Shown piece by piece: positions 1 to 10,136 of a stretch of DNA of 64,000 nt. Every line of letters begins with the position of its first letter. Position 1 is the stretch's first letter. The notes under the pieces were generated by a model. The model was not told where the DNA came from, did not search any database, and saw only the letters and a list, made by a program, of their open reading frames with translations. A program made the translations under genes and the position numbers. Source of the stretch: Rhodoferax sp. PAMC 29310 (GTDB lineage: Bacteria; Pseudomonadota; Gammaproteobacteria; Burkholderiales; Burkholderiaceae_C). The DNA lies in the NCBI RefSeq assembly GCF_017948265.1, contig NZ_CP072852.1:248001-312000 (forward strand), given 5' to 3'.

Positions 1-1468
1 CTTTGGTGACTCGCTTTCGCGCCGGGGGCGTGGGCGCGACCAGCATGGTGCGTGCTTCTTCAAAAGCCTGGGTCAAGGCATCGCTCAATTCTTGAGCGTG
101 GGGCAACGCTTGCGGGTCGCTAATAATGCCAAAGTCGACCTGGCCGGCGTAGGTTTGAATGGTGATGTTCAGGGCCAGACCATGCGTGACGATGGATAGG
201 GGGTGAAAGGTCAGCAGTCTGGCGCCGGCCATGTAGAGCGGTATTTGCGGCCCCGGCACGTTGCTGATGACCAGGTTGGCGGGCATGGGCAAGCGGTGCG
301 AGAGCCCGGTGGCGGTGTAGGTTTTGTAGGCGGCTTTCGCCAGACCACCGACCAGCCATGGCGCCAGCAGGGAGGGGTAGTCGGTGGGAATCAGGCCTTT
401 CAGGTCGGTGCGGGCGGTTTTGACCTTGAGGGTCGATGCCTGGATGGCCGCCAGGCGTTGCAATGGGTCTTCCAAGTGGGTGCCCAGGGCGACCACCGTC
501 ATGGAGGCCTGGGTGTTGAGGTCTTGATTGCCCTCTTCGCGCAGGCTGATGGGCATGGCCGCCAGCAGTGACTTCTTCGGCAGATCGTTGTGTTGGGCGA
601 GGTAGTTTCGAAGCGCGGTTGAGCACAACCACAGAACCACGTCGTTAAAGGAGGCGCCCACGGGTTTGCCAATGGCACGGCATTCTGTAAACGACACCCG
701 AGCGGTGGCAAAGCTGCGCTGGGTGCTAACCGCAACGTTGAAATCCGTCATGGGCGCGAGCTGGATGGGGAGCTTTCGCTTGGCTTGCCCGTCTGGTGAA
801 TCGCCCGTGGGTTTGCTCAAGGTGGCCGTCAGCGCTTTGGCGACCTGGGGAATGGCCTTGAAGAGGCCTTTGTACTGGCTGACCGAGCCTGAGATGACTT
901 CGCCCAGCATGGCCAGGGGCCCGGGCTGATCAGGGTTTTGTGCGGCGAAGGACGTCGGTGGTGGCGGGACGTCGCGCGGGGTCGCGCTGGTGTCCAAAAT
1001 GGCCTGGGTGAGCACGGTGCCGCCTTTGCCGTCCAGCGCGGCGTGGTGAACCTTGGAATACAGGCCGGCACAGAGGCTGCCATCCGGGCGCTTGATGCGC
1101 TCAAACACATGAAATTCCCACAAGGGCTGGGTGCGGTCGATCAGCTGGCTGTGCATTTCGGCGCAATGCGTTTCGGCCTCGCGCACGGTCAGTGCTTTGC
1201 CCTTGATTTGCCTGATGTGAAAGTTCAGGTCAACGTCGGGGCAGTGCACCCAGCTGGGGTGGCCCAGCTCAAGCGGCATCAAGGCCAGCTTTTGGCTGAA
1301 TATGGGGGCCAGGTGCAGGCGCTTGGCGATATGCTTTTTGATCGCGGCGTGAAAGCTTCCCTTTTGGGCCACAGGGCGCTCATACAGGCAGAAAGACCCA
1401 ATGTGCATGGGGGTTTCAGGCGTCTCAAGGTACAAAAACGAGGCGTCCAGGCCGCTGAGTGTGTTCAT
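1..1468 (-). CDS. Wax ester synthase/diacylglycerol acyltransferase (WS/DGAT), 3' end outside window
   Basis: The minus-strand frame opening with ATG at 1468 (MNTLSGLDASFLYLETPETP) stays open to the window edge, giving 489 codons with no stop. The N-terminus is typical of the WS/DGAT family, which uses acyl-CoA to make wax esters or triacylglycerol for storage granules. The catalytic HHxxxDG motif is visible as HHAALDG at about residue 141. The C-terminal domain contains the family-like stretch NLVISNVPGPQIPLYMAGA. A GGAG ribosome site lies just upstream of the start. Bacterial members are about 450-560 residues, so little is missing. The neighbouring gene on the same strand ends about 85 bases upstream; no functional link is evident. 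The family call is firm; the preferred product (wax or triacylglycerol) cannot be read from sequence. Confidence 0.88.
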   Translation of the reverse strand, partial: MNTLSGLDASFLYLETPETPMHIGSFCLYERPVAQKGSFHAAIKKHIAKRLHLAPIFSQKLALMPLELGHPSWVHCPDVDLNFHIRQIKGKALTVREAETHCAEMHSQLIDRTQPLWEFHVFERIKRPDGSLCAGLYSKVHHAALDGKGGTVLTQAILDTSATPRDVPPPPTSFAAQNPDQPGPLAMLGEVISGSVSQYKGLFKAIPQVAKALTATLSKPTGDSPDGQAKRKLPIQLAPMTDFNVAVSTQRSFATARVSFTECRAIGKPVGASFNDVVLWLCSTALRNYLAQHNDLPKKSLLAAMPISLREEGNQDLNTQASMTVVALGTHLEDPLQRLAAIQASTLKVKTARTDLKGLIPTDYPSLLAPWLVGGLAKAAYKTYTATGLSHRLPMPANLVISNVPGPQIPLYMAGARLLTFHPLSIVTHGLALNITIQTYAGQVDFGIISDPQALPHAQELSDALTQAFEEARTMLVAPTPPARKRVTK

Positions 1469-1553
1469 GGGGTCTCCGTGTTTCCCTGCCTATTCTGCGC
1501 CTCAAGGAGCACCCGGGAAACTGGGGCGAACCTGAGTACGCCTTGGGTTTAGG

Positions 1554-2798
1554 TCACGGTGACTGAGGCGGCCGAAGCGGGCTGCGCTGCTCTAGGTGTT
1601 TCATGTATTGCTCAATGCCTTCGCCTTCGCGCTCCAAAAACCGCTCCACCGCGTCAGAGAAGGACGGGTGAGCCAGCCAATGGGCGCTGGTGGTCGACAC
1701 CGGCAGCAGAGCGCGGGCCATTTTGTGCTCGCCCTGGGCGCCGCCTTCAAAGCGCTGGTAGCCGTGTTGGATGCACCACTGCAGCGGTTGGTAGTAGCAG
1801 GCCTCAAAGTGCAGGCAGTCCACACGCTCCATGGCGCCCCAGTAGCGGCCGTAGGCTACCCGCTCCTGATCTTTTAAGCCATTTTGGCCGCTGGCCTCCG
1901 TCTGCAATGCGCTAATAGATATCAAACTAGTAGCAATTTTCTGTCCGCTGCGTTCGCCGACAAACAGCAGCCAGTTCTCTGGCATGGTGTCGGCCATGCG
2001 TTGGAAGAAGTCGCGGCTCAGGTAAGGGGCGTTGCCGTGCTCGAGGTAGGTTCGCTCATAGCACTGGTAGAAAAAGTCCCAGTCGTCGTGCGAAATGTCA
2101 GCGCCTTGTGACCAGCGAAAACGCACGCCAGCGTCAAACACCTTGCGCCGCTCCTGGCGAATCTTCTTGCGCTTTTCTTGGGCCAATGAGGCCAGAAAGG
2201 CGTCAAAGTCAGCATAGGGTGGGGTCGTGTTGCTCCAGTGAAATTGCACCGTGTGGCGAAGCATCATGCCGGCCTTTTCGCAGGCCAGGGTGTCCGCCGC
2301 TTCGGTGAATAGCAGGTGAAGGGACGACAGCTTTTCGGTCTCGCACCACTGCACCAAGCCTTTGGCCAGCATGGCCCGGTCCGCTGGCGTGCGGGCCATC
2401 AGCCGGGTGCCGGGCACGGGTGTGAAGGGCACGGCCACCAGGGCTTTTGGGTAGTAGTGCAGGCCGTGCTGCTGGTAGGCCTGCGCCCAGGCGTGGTCAA
2501 ACACATACTCGCCGTAAGAGTGTGTCTTGATATAGAGCGGGCAGGCACCGACCAGCTCACCACCGCACTCCAGCAGGATGAAAGCCGGCGTCCAGCCAGT
2601 GGCAGGTGTTGCGCTGCCGCTGGCATGCAGGGCCGCCAGATATTCGTGGCGCATGAAGGGTGTGGGCTGTGGCTGGGCCTGCAACAGGGCGTTCCAGGCA
2701 ACGGAATCCACTGCCTCGGGCGAGGTCAGAACCCGGATGACATAATCGTTTGACTCGTGCTTCACTGCGTTTTTATTCTTTCTACACCTGCGGTTCAT
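1554..2798 (-). CDS. GNAT-like protein of the PF04339 (peptidogalycan biosynthesis/recognition) family
   Basis: This protein of about 414 residues has the hallmarks of the PF04339/COG3146 family, which has the double GNAT-like fold of FemAB proteins: a basic QEKRKKIRQERRK segment, an H-N-A-P-Y-L motif, and a C-terminal FEGGAQGEHKMARAL segment. The biochemical role of the family is not established; an aminoacyl- or acyl-transfer role is inferred from the fold. Three starts are possible: ATG 2798, GTG 2765, or an upstream codon at 2855 that would lie inside nadE. I chose 2798 because it has a GAGAG element upstream. It overlaps the divergent nadE start by two bases, so the two genes must share a promoter region that lies partly within coding sequence. 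The stop is near 1554. Confidence 0.8.
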   Translation of the reverse strand: MNRRCRKNKNAVKHESNDYVIRVLTSPEAVDSVAWNALLQAQPQPTPFMRHEYLAALHASGSATPATGWTPAFILLECGGELVGACPLYIKTHSYGEYVFDHAWAQAYQQHGLHYYPKALVAVPFTPVPGTRLMARTPADRAMLAKGLVQWCETEKLSSLHLLFTEAADTLACEKAGMMLRHTVQFHWSNTTPPYADFDAFLASLAQEKRKKIRQERRKVFDAGVRFRWSQGADISHDDWDFFYQCYERTYLEHGNAPYLSRDFFQRMADTMPENWLLFVGERSGQKIATSLISISALQTEASGQNGLKDQERVAYGRYWGAMERVDCLHFEACYYQPLQWCIQHGYQRFEGGAQGEHKMARALLPVSTTSAHWLAHPSFSDAVERFLEREGEGIEQYMKHLEQRSPLRPPQSP

Positions 2799-4473
2799 GA
2801 CTCTCAAAATCTGCGTTGCCCAACTCAACTTCGTGGTGGGCGACTTGGCTGGCAACTCGAAAAAAATTGTGGACGCCGCCCATACGGCCTATGCTGAGGG
2901 CGTTCGCCTGCTTTTGACGCCAGAACTGTCCATTTGCGGCTACGCGGCGGAAGACTTTTTTTTGCGTCCGGCCTTCATTGCGGCCTGTGATGATGCCGTG
3001 AAATCAGTGGCCCGCGCGTTGACCGGGTTAAAAAACATGTCCGTGGTGGTGGGTCACCCCACGGGTCACGACAGCCACACTCGCTCAGTCGCTGTGCCCC
3101 GTCGTCACAACACGGCCAGTGTGCTGTGTGAGGGACGCGTAGTGGCTTCATATGACAAACGGGAGTTGCCTAACTACCAAGTATTTGACGAGCGCCGTTA
3201 CTTCACACCCGGTGACGGGGTCTGTGTGTTCGAGGCCGGAGAAGCGGGACACCGGGTCAAGGTGGGTCTGCTGATCTGCGAAGACGCCTGGTTTGATGAG
3301 CCGGCGCGCCTCGCCCATGCGGCGGGCGCTGAATTGCTGGCGGTGATCAACGCCTCGCCTTTTCACGTGGGAAAAGGCAATGAGCGCGAAATGATGATGC
3401 GCATCCGGGTCCATGACTGTGGCCTGCCGCTGGTCTATGCCCACTTGGTGGGCGGGCAAGACGAGGTGATTTTTGAGGGCCATTCCTTTGCGCTTGATGC
3501 AGACGGCACGGTAGCGGGGCGCGCGCCCAGTTTCGCGGAAGATCTGTTCGTGGTCCTCGCCAGTAAAGCGCAAGGCGCTATCAAACTGGAAGCAAGTGTG
3601 GCCCCGGAGCGCACGGCAGACGCTGACTTGTGGGATGCCCTGGTGCTGGGTGTGCGTGACTACATCGGTAAAAACGGATTCCCCAGCGTGCTTTTGGGCT
3701 TGTCGGGCGGCATTGACTCGGCGCTGGTGCTGGCTGTGGCAGTCGACGCCCTGGGCAAGGATCGGGTTCGTACCGTGATGATGCCCTCACCCTACACGGC
3801 GGACATCAGCTGGATTGACGCGCATGAGATGGCCAAACGCCTGGGTGTGCGCTACGACGAAATTTCGATCGTGCCGCAGTTTGAGGCCTTTAAAACCTCA
3901 CTGGCCACCGAGTTTCAGGGCTTGGCCGAAGACACCACTGAGGAGAACATCCAGGCCCGCATCCGAGGCACGCTGTTGATGGCGCTGTCCAACAAGTTTG
4001 GCGGCATCGTGCTCACCACGGGCAACAAGTCAGAAATGGCCACAGGTTACTGCACGCTTTACGGCGACATGGCTGGTGGCTTTGCCGTCATCAAGGACGT
4101 GGCCAAGACGGCTGTATTTCGGTTGGCCCGGTGGCGCAACCTACATGACCCGTATGGCAGGGGCAAGCAGCCCATCCCCGAGCGCATCATTACCCGTCCG
4201 CCAAGCGCCGAGTTGCGCGCTGACCAGACCGATCAGGACAGCCTGCCGGCCTACGAGGTGCTGGACGCGATCATTGAGCGTTATATGGAAAATGACCAAA
4301 GCATTGAGGCCATTGTTGCCGCAGGTTTTGAGCGCCATGACGTCGAAAAAGTGACGCGATTGATCAAAATAAACGAATACAAACGCCGCCAGTCCCCCGT
4401 GGGCATTCGCGTGACCCACCGCAGCTTCGGCAAAGATTGGCGTTATCCTATAACCAATAAGTTTCGTGCATAG
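2797..4473 (+). CDS. nadE: Glutamine-dependent NAD+ synthetase
   Basis: This 558-residue two-domain enzyme converts nicotinic acid adenine dinucleotide to NAD+ using ATP and ammonia released from glutamine. The N-terminal nitrilase/CN-hydrolase domain shows a Glu43-Lys121-Cys161 triad in LLTPELSICGY, YDKRELPNY and LLICEDAW. The C-terminal synthetase domain carries the ATP-pyrophosphatase P-loop SGGIDS at about residue 303 and a downstream TTGNKSEMATGY segment. The length is normal for the bacterial glutamine-using type. The start has no obvious Shine-Dalgarno sequence, but MTLKICVAQLNFVVGD matches the family N-terminus. glnB follows after 26 bases, pairing NAD synthesis with nitrogen signalling, an order common in Burkholderiales. 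Confidence 0.97.
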   Translation: MTLKICVAQLNFVVGDLAGNSKKIVDAAHTAYAEGVRLLLTPELSICGYAAEDFFLRPAFIAACDDAVKSVARALTGLKNMSVVVGHPTGHDSHTRSVAVPRRHNTASVLCEGRVVASYDKRELPNYQVFDERRYFTPGDGVCVFEAGEAGHRVKVGLLICEDAWFDEPARLAHAAGAELLAVINASPFHVGKGNEREMMMRIRVHDCGLPLVYAHLVGGQDEVIFEGHSFALDADGTVAGRAPSFAEDLFVVLASKAQGAIKLEASVAPERTADADLWDALVLGVRDYIGKNGFPSVLLGLSGGIDSALVLAVAVDALGKDRVRTVMMPSPYTADISWIDAHEMAKRLGVRYDEISIVPQFEAFKTSLATEFQGLAEDTTEENIQARIRGTLLMALSNKFGGIVLTTGNKSEMATGYCTLYGDMAGGFAVIKDVAKTAVFRLARWRNLHDPYGRGKQPIPERIITRPPSAELRADQTDQDSLPAYEVLDAIIERYMENDQSIEAIVAAGFERHDVEKVTRLIKINEYKRRQSPVGIRVTHRSFGKDWRYPITNKFRA

Positions 4474-4490
4474 CGAATCAGTTCATCTAA

Positions 4491-4838
<348 letters not shown>

Positions 4839-4850
4839 CGTTGAGTCAAA

Positions 4851-4876
4851 CACTCGCCCACCCAGATTGGCGAGTG
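4851..4876. terminator. Hairpin between convergent glnB and RDD gene
   Basis: A perfect 8-bp inverted repeat, CACTCGCC (4851-4858) and GGCGAGTG (4869-4876), lies between the stop of glnB and the stop of the convergent RDD gene. The T-run after it is weak (TGGTTT), so it probably works as a bidirectional terminator or 3'-end stabiliser rather than a textbook intrinsic terminator. Confidence 0.6.
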
Positions 4877-4880
4877 TGGT

Positions 4881-5402
4881 TTAGCGCTTGGCAGCGTGTG
4901 GCATGGCAACCAGCCGGGTTCCTGCCAACGCATCGTGCCAGAACTGTCGCTGAGGGTGGAAGCGGCTCAAAATGGCCCATACGGCCACCCAGCCCAGAAC
5001 AATCACCACGGACTCCGGGCCCGACAAGTGAAATAGTGACGCGGCCCCCAAAGCAGGCAGAAACCAAAGCCAGCTAAGCACATAGCGCAGCAAGGCGCGG
5101 GCCTGTGAAATGGGGCGACCCTGCGGGTCAACCACCTTGATTTCCCAGGTTTTCATGGCCAATGTCTGTCCTTTGGCCCAAAGCCAGACAAAATAAATCC
5201 CAAAGACCACGAACAAAAACCCCTGCAACCAGTGGCGGTTGTCCATGGCGTTGCGAGTTTGGCTCAGCGTGCCAAAGAGGTAGCCGGCAATAAAAACCAC
5301 GCCAAACATCAACAAGCCTTCGTACAGCCAGCATGCCATGCGACGGTAAAGACTGGGGGTGAGAAGGGTGGGTTGGGGGGATTCTGGCGCAGTGGTGTTC
5401 AT
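4881..5402 (-). CDS. RDD-family membrane protein
   Basis: This 173-residue protein contains the RDD-family pattern: RRMACWLYEGLLMFGVVFI as the first hydrophobic segment, a second membrane segment with FLFVVFGIYFVWLWAKG, and a polar segment QTLAMKTWEIKVVDPQGRP followed by ALLRYVLSWLW. About three or four transmembrane helices are expected. The function of the family is unsettled; some members have been linked to Na+/H+ or ion transport. ATG 5402 was chosen because the residues upstream of it are not protein-like for this family and AGGAAG lies about 14 bases before it. It converges on glnB. Confidence 0.82.
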   Translation of the reverse strand: MNTTAPESPQPTLLTPSLYRRMACWLYEGLLMFGVVFIAGYLFGTLSQTRNAMDNRHWLQGFLFVVFGIYFVWLWAKGQTLAMKTWEIKVVDPQGRPISQARALLRYVLSWLWFLPALGAASLFHLSGPESVVIVLGWVAVWAILSRFHPQRQFWHDALAGTRLVAMPHAAKR

Positions 5403-5710
5403 GGTGGCGGTCTGGCTTCCTGCGGTCGCAGGCTGAAGCGGCAGTAGTGTATTGCCTTTGCCGATGGGCTGGTTTACGAGTCTAGACTTTGCGAAATTCG
5501 CTCTAGATGTTCGCAATTTGGGTGGCTTTAACAGGATTCATTTGCTGCAGTGCGATAATGCGAGTTGCAATTCAAAAAAGCAAACGGGTCATGGTCCGGC
5601 GCAAGAATCAGTGCGCTCATGGTTTTGGCCTCAAGTTTCGACGCGACTTCACAAGAGTCTGCGAAGAAGCACCCAAGGTCTTTCGTTAGAGAAATTCACA
5701 AAGGTTCATC
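5403..5710. other. Intergenic region and 5' leader of ilvB
   Basis: These 308 bases separate the divergent RDD gene and ilvB. A possible plus-strand -10 (GATAAT, 5554-5559) has no convincing -35 at 17 bases. No T-tailed hairpin and no Ile/Val/Leu-rich leader peptide were found here, unlike upstream of leuA. The bases before the ilvB ATG (AAAGGTTCATC) contain a usable ribosome site. Confidence 0.4.
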
Positions 5711-7486
5711 ATGGAAATCACACAAGCAGAAATCGCTTCAGCCGCTGCCGCGTCAGCTGCAAAAGATCAAGAATTGCGCGGAGCCGAGATTCTCGTCAAG
5801 TCGCTCCAAGCTGAAGGTGTCAAATACATCTGGGGTTATCCCGGTGGTGCTGTTTTGCACATCTACGACGCTTTTTACAAGCAAGAGACCATTCAGCACG
5901 TTTTGGTGCGCCACGAGCAAGCTGCCGTGCATGCTGCTGATGGTTATGCACGTGCCACAGGCGAAGTCGGAGTGGCGTTGGTCACGTCCGGCCCCGGCGT
6001 CACGAATGCCATTACCGGCATTGCGACCGCGTACATGGACAGTATTCCGATGGTGATCATCACAGGACAGGTTCCAACCGCGGCCATTGGCCTGGATGCG
6101 TTTCAAGAGTGCGACACCGTGGGTATCACTCGGCCCATCGTGAAGCACAATTTCCTGGTCAAGGACGCGCGCGATCTGGCCATGACCATGAAGAAGGCGT
6201 TTCACATCGCCCGCACAGGTCGGCCCGGTCCTGTTGTCGTTGATATCCCGAAAGACGTGTCCTTCAACAAGGTGCCCTATGCCGGCTACCCTGAGTCGGT
6301 CGAAATGCGTTCTTACAACCCGGTTCGCAAGGGCCATGGCGGGCAAATTCGCAAGGCGCTTCAGTTGCTGTTGGCCGCCAAGCGTCCTTACATTTACACC
6401 GGTGGCGGTGTTCTGCTGAGCAATGCTTCGGCTGAGTTGCGTACTTTGGTGGACATGCTGGGTTACCCCTGCACCAACACCTTGATGGGCTTGGGCGCTT
6501 ACCCGGCCAGTGACCCCAAATTCCTTGGCATGCTGGGCATGCACGGTACTCTGGAGGCCAACAGCGCGATGCAAAACTGCGACGTATTGTTGGCGGTGGG
6601 TGCGCGCTTTGACGACCGCGTGATTGGTAACCCCAAACACTTTGCCCAGAATGAGCGAAAGATCATTCATATTGATATTGACCCCTCCAGCATTTCCAAG
6701 CGGGTGAAGGTTGACATCCCTATCGTAGGTGATGTGAAAGACGTGTTGACCGAGATGATCGCAATGATCAAGGAAAGCACGGTCAAGCCAGATGCGGATG
6801 CGCTGGGTGCATGGTGGGACACGATTGCAGGCTGGCGCAAGCGCGATTGCCTAAAGTATGACCACGGCAAAAATGATGTCATCAAACCCCAGTATGTTGT
6901 TGAGACACTCTGGAATATGACCAAGGACGCCGATACCTACGTCACGTCTGACGTCGGTCAGCACCAAATGTGGGCGGCCCAGTACTACCGCTTCGATGAG
7001 CCACGCCGTTGGATAAACTCGGGCGGATTGGGAACCATGGGCGTGGGCATTCCTTACGCCATGGGCATCAAACTGGCGAAACCTGACAGCGAGGTTTACT
7101 GCATTACGGGCGAGGGTTCGGTGCAAATGTGTATTCAGGAGCTCTCGACCTGCTTGCAATACAACACGCCTATCAAAATCGTTTCGCTGAACAATCGCTA
7201 TCTGGGCATGGTGCGACAGTGGCAGGAAATGGAGTACGAGGGACGCTACAGCCATAGTTACATGGATGCATTGCCCAATTTTGTGAAGCTGGCGGAGGCC
7301 TATGGCCACGTTGGAATGCTGATCGAACGCGCTCAGGACGTTGAGCCCGCTTTGCGCGAAGCGCGCAAGCTGAAAGATCGCACGGTGTTCATGGATTTCA
7401 GAACCGATCCAACCGAAAACGTCTTTCCCATGGTGAAGGCTGGGAAGGGCATCACCGAGATGTTGCTGGGTTCGGAAGATCTTTAA
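5711..7486 (+). CDS. ilvB: Acetolactate synthase (acetohydroxyacid synthase), large catalytic subunit
   Basis: This 591-residue thiamine-diphosphate enzyme condenses two pyruvates (to valine/leucine) or pyruvate and 2-oxobutyrate (to isoleucine). The ThDP-activating glutamate is Glu69 in VRHEQAAVHAADGYA. The central FAD/DHS-like domain contains GMLGMHGTLEAN and GARFDDRVIGN. The C-terminal ThDP/Mg site is GEGSVQMCIQELST followed by LNNRYLGMVRQWQ; the usual GDGS is GEGS here, a conservative change I believe is common in betaproteobacteria. There is an Ala-rich N-terminal extension of about 20 residues. ilvH follows 83 bases downstream and ilvC after that, so this is the first gene of a branched-chain amino acid operon. 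The family is also called IlvI. Confidence 0.97.
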   Translation: MEITQAEIASAAAASAAKDQELRGAEILVKSLQAEGVKYIWGYPGGAVLHIYDAFYKQETIQHVLVRHEQAAVHAADGYARATGEVGVALVTSGPGVTNAITGIATAYMDSIPMVIITGQVPTAAIGLDAFQECDTVGITRPIVKHNFLVKDARDLAMTMKKAFHIARTGRPGPVVVDIPKDVSFNKVPYAGYPESVEMRSYNPVRKGHGGQIRKALQLLLAAKRPYIYTGGGVLLSNASAELRTLVDMLGYPCTNTLMGLGAYPASDPKFLGMLGMHGTLEANSAMQNCDVLLAVGARFDDRVIGNPKHFAQNERKIIHIDIDPSSISKRVKVDIPIVGDVKDVLTEMIAMIKESTVKPDADALGAWWDTIAGWRKRDCLKYDHGKNDVIKPQYVVETLWNMTKDADTYVTSDVGQHQMWAAQYYRFDEPRRWINSGGLGTMGVGIPYAMGIKLAKPDSEVYCITGEGSVQMCIQELSTCLQYNTPIKIVSLNNRYLGMVRQWQEMEYEGRYSHSYMDALPNFVKLAEAYGHVGMLIERAQDVEPALREARKLKDRTVFMDFRTDPTENVFPMVKAGKGITEMLLGSEDL

Positions 7487-7569
7487 CTAACTATTGACGA
7501 TTCAATTGCTTGCCAAGCCCCGGGGTTACCGCCACGGGGGGAGGGCGGTGAAAAGAGGAGTCTCAAATC

Positions 7570-8061
7570 ATGAAACACATCATTGCAGTTTTGCTAGAAA
7601 ACGAAGCGGGCGCTCTCTCCCGTGTCGTCGGCCTTTTCTCGGCGCGCGGATACAACATTGAGTCGTTGACCGTAGCGCCAACCGAAGATCCCAGCCTGTC
7701 TCGCATGACGATTCAGACGCACGGATCCGATGAAGTCATTGAGCAAATTACCAAACACCTGAATCGATTGATTGAGGTCGTCAAGGTTGTGGACCTGACC
7801 GAAGGTGCTTACACCGAGCGGGAGCTCATGATGGTCAAGGTACGCGCTGTGGGCAAAGAGCGTGAAGAAATGAAACGAATGGTGGATATTTTTCGGGGTC
7901 GTATCATCGACGTCACCGACAAGAGCTACACCATTGAGTTGACGGGTGATCAAGCCAAAAATGATGCGTTTTTGCAGGCGATTGAGCGCGGGGCTATTTT
8001 GGAAACTGTCCGTACTGGTTCCAGTGGAATCGGACGTGGCGAACGTATTTTGCGAGTTTAA
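7570..8061 (+). CDS. ilvH: Acetolactate synthase, small regulatory subunit
   Basis: This 163-residue subunit stimulates IlvB and confers valine feedback inhibition. The N-terminal ACT domain is clear: HIIAVLLENEAGALSRVVGL followed by FSARGYNIESLTVAPTE. A second ACT-like C-terminal domain (ELMMVKVRA...RMVDIFRGRIIDVTDKSYTIELTG) completes the usual length. The AGAGGAG ribosome site lies 8 bases before ATG. The gene is 83 bases after ilvB and 21 before ilvC, consistent with one transcript. Confidence 0.97.
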   Translation: MKHIIAVLLENEAGALSRVVGLFSARGYNIESLTVAPTEDPSLSRMTIQTHGSDEVIEQITKHLNRLIEVVKVVDLTEGAYTERELMMVKVRAVGKEREEMKRMVDIFRGRIIDVTDKSYTIELTGDQAKNDAFLQAIERGAILETVRTGSSGIGRGERILRV

Positions 8062-9099
<1,038 letters not shown>

Positions 9100-9116
9100 T
9101 CTTGATCAGTTGATAT

Positions 9117-9144
9117 AACAAAGGTCACCTCGGTGGCCTTTGTT
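9117..9144 (+). terminator. Terminator-like hairpin after ilvC
   Basis: The 8-bp arms AACAAAGG (9117-9124) and CCTTTGTT (9137-9144) are perfect complements, and inner ACC/GGT pairing extends the stem. The 3' arm itself ends in T-rich sequence. It lies 18 bases after ilvC and 25 before the pssA start, so it likely terminates or attenuates read-through into pssA. Confidence 0.7.
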
Positions 9145-9169
9145 ACTATGGCGTTTGGAGAAGAACACT

Positions 9170-9982
9170 ATGCATGGCGGGAATGACTTGGACACTACAG
9201 ATACCGATGGCGTCGTTGTAAGGAAAAGACGAAAAGGCATTTATATACTGCCAAACCTGTTTACCCTGGCTGCACTTTTTGGTGGCTTTTATGCCATCGT
9301 TATGGCCATTGATGGCCGGTTTGACTTGGCCGCAGTCGGTATTTTTTGCGCCATGGTGCTGGACAGTCTGGACGGTCGGATTGCACGCATGACCAATACG
9401 CAAAGTGCGTTTGGCGAGCAAATGGACTCCTTGTCCGACATGGTCTCTTTTGGCGCGGCGCCGGCCATTATTGCTTATGTGTGGGCCTTGAAAGGTTTGG
9501 GGCGTTGGGGGTGGATTGCCGCTTTCGTCTATTGCGCCTGTGCGGCTCTTCGTTTGGCACGCTTTAATGTCAACACTAGTGTTGTTGACAAACGCTACTT
9601 TCAGGGTCTGCCATCGCCGGCTGCCGCGGCGTTGGTTGCGGGGTTTATTTGGGTGATGACCGACCTCGGTGTCGCGGGTTCGAGCGTAGCTTGGCCCATG
9701 TTTGCCTTGGCGCTGTATGCTGGTTTGACCATGGTCACGAACGTGCCTTTTTACAGTTTCAAAGACATCAACATGAAGCGCAGTGTTCCTTTTGTTGTGA
9801 TTGTCTTGATCGCCCTTGGAATTGCTGTGATCAACATTGATCCCCCCATAGTGATTTGCGGCCTGTTCTTGTTGTACGGCTTCAGTGGCTATGTGATTTA
9901 CGGATGGAGAAAAGCCAAAGGCATGCAGACCAGTGTGATCAGTACTTCAACAGACGAGCCAGAAGAGCGCGGACTTCATTGA
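9170..9982 (+). CDS. pssA: CDP-diacylglycerol-serine O-phosphatidyltransferase
   Basis: The start at ATG 9170 gives 270 residues; GGAGAAG lies 7 bases upstream, whereas a TTG start at 9140 would fall inside the hairpin. The CDP-alcohol phosphatidyltransferase signature D-G-x2-A-R-x8-G-x3-D-x3-D is visible in LDGRIARMTNTQSAFGEQMD followed by SLSD. About six to eight membrane helices follow. The enzyme makes phosphatidylserine, the precursor of phosphatidylethanolamine, at the inner membrane. This is the integral-membrane subclass II type, not the E. coli phospholipase-D-like type. Its position between ilvC and leuA is usual in Burkholderiales. Confidence 0.95.
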   Translation: MHGGNDLDTTDTDGVVVRKRRKGIYILPNLFTLAALFGGFYAIVMAIDGRFDLAAVGIFCAMVLDSLDGRIARMTNTQSAFGEQMDSLSDMVSFGAAPAIIAYVWALKGLGRWGWIAAFVYCACAALRLARFNVNTSVVDKRYFQGLPSPAAAALVAGFIWVMTDLGVAGSSVAWPMFALALYAGLTMVTNVPFYSFKDINMKRSVPFVVIVLIALGIAVINIDPPIVICGLFLLYGFSGYVIYGWRKAKGMQTSVISTSTDEPEERGLH

Positions 9983-10001
9983 TTTCTTTCAAGTTCGTAC
10001 C

Positions 10002-10030
10002 TTGGGCGAAATCGTCTGTGATACATTAAT
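10002..10030 (+). promoter_or_regulatory. Putative sigma-70 promoter of the leuA leader
   Basis: TTGGGC (10002-10007) and ATTAAT (10025-10030) are spaced by 17 bases. This would start transcription at about 10036, almost on the ATG of the leader ORF at 10034. If so, the leader would be translated leaderless or nearly so; no Shine-Dalgarno sequence is seen before it. This is a motif match only. Confidence 0.4.
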
Positions 10031-10033
10031 TTA

Positions 10034-10084
10034 ATGAAATTTGTGCTGTCGCTGCGGTATTCGTCTGACGGACGGGCTTCGTAG
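10034..10084 (+). CDS. Candidate leuA leader peptide (16 residues)
   Basis: The ORF reads MKFVLSLRYSSDGRAS and stops at TAG 10082-10084. It has Val-Leu-Ser-Leu near its start and ends inside the 5' arm of an antiterminator-like pairing (10072-10079). A ribosome paused at the two CTG codons (10046-10048, 10052-10054) would leave that arm free, whereas one reaching the stop would cover it. That is the geometry of classical attenuation. The peptide is poor in leucine compared with enteric leuL, so the sensing amino acid is uncertain. No ribosome site is visible. Confidence 0.5.
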   Translation: MKFVLSLRYSSDGRAS

Positions 10085-10136
10085 CGCAGGCACTCAGCGT
10101 ACTCAAAGCCCGTTTGCAATTGCAGCGGGCTTTTTT
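10072..10136 (+). promoter_or_regulatory. leuA attenuator: antiterminator and intrinsic terminator hairpins
   Basis: Segment 10106-10113 (AAGCCCGT) can pair either upstream with ACGGGCTT (10072-10079) or downstream with CGGGCTT (10126-10132). The downstream hairpin is followed by a run of six T (10131-10136), so it is a standard intrinsic terminator. The upstream pairing would prevent it. The two structures are mutually exclusive and lie between the leader ORF and leuA (start 10188). The pairing is seen in the sequence; the regulatory role is inferred. Confidence 0.68.

Noticed and set aside
938..1552. Plus-strand ORF of 204 codons opposite the acyltransferase
   Set aside because: It is antisense to a clear WS/DGAT reading frame with an intact catalytic motif; its translation has no family features.
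5403..5710. Attenuator upstream of ilvB
   Set aside because: No T-tailed terminator hairpin and no leader ORF rich in Ile, Val or Leu were found, in contrast to leuA.
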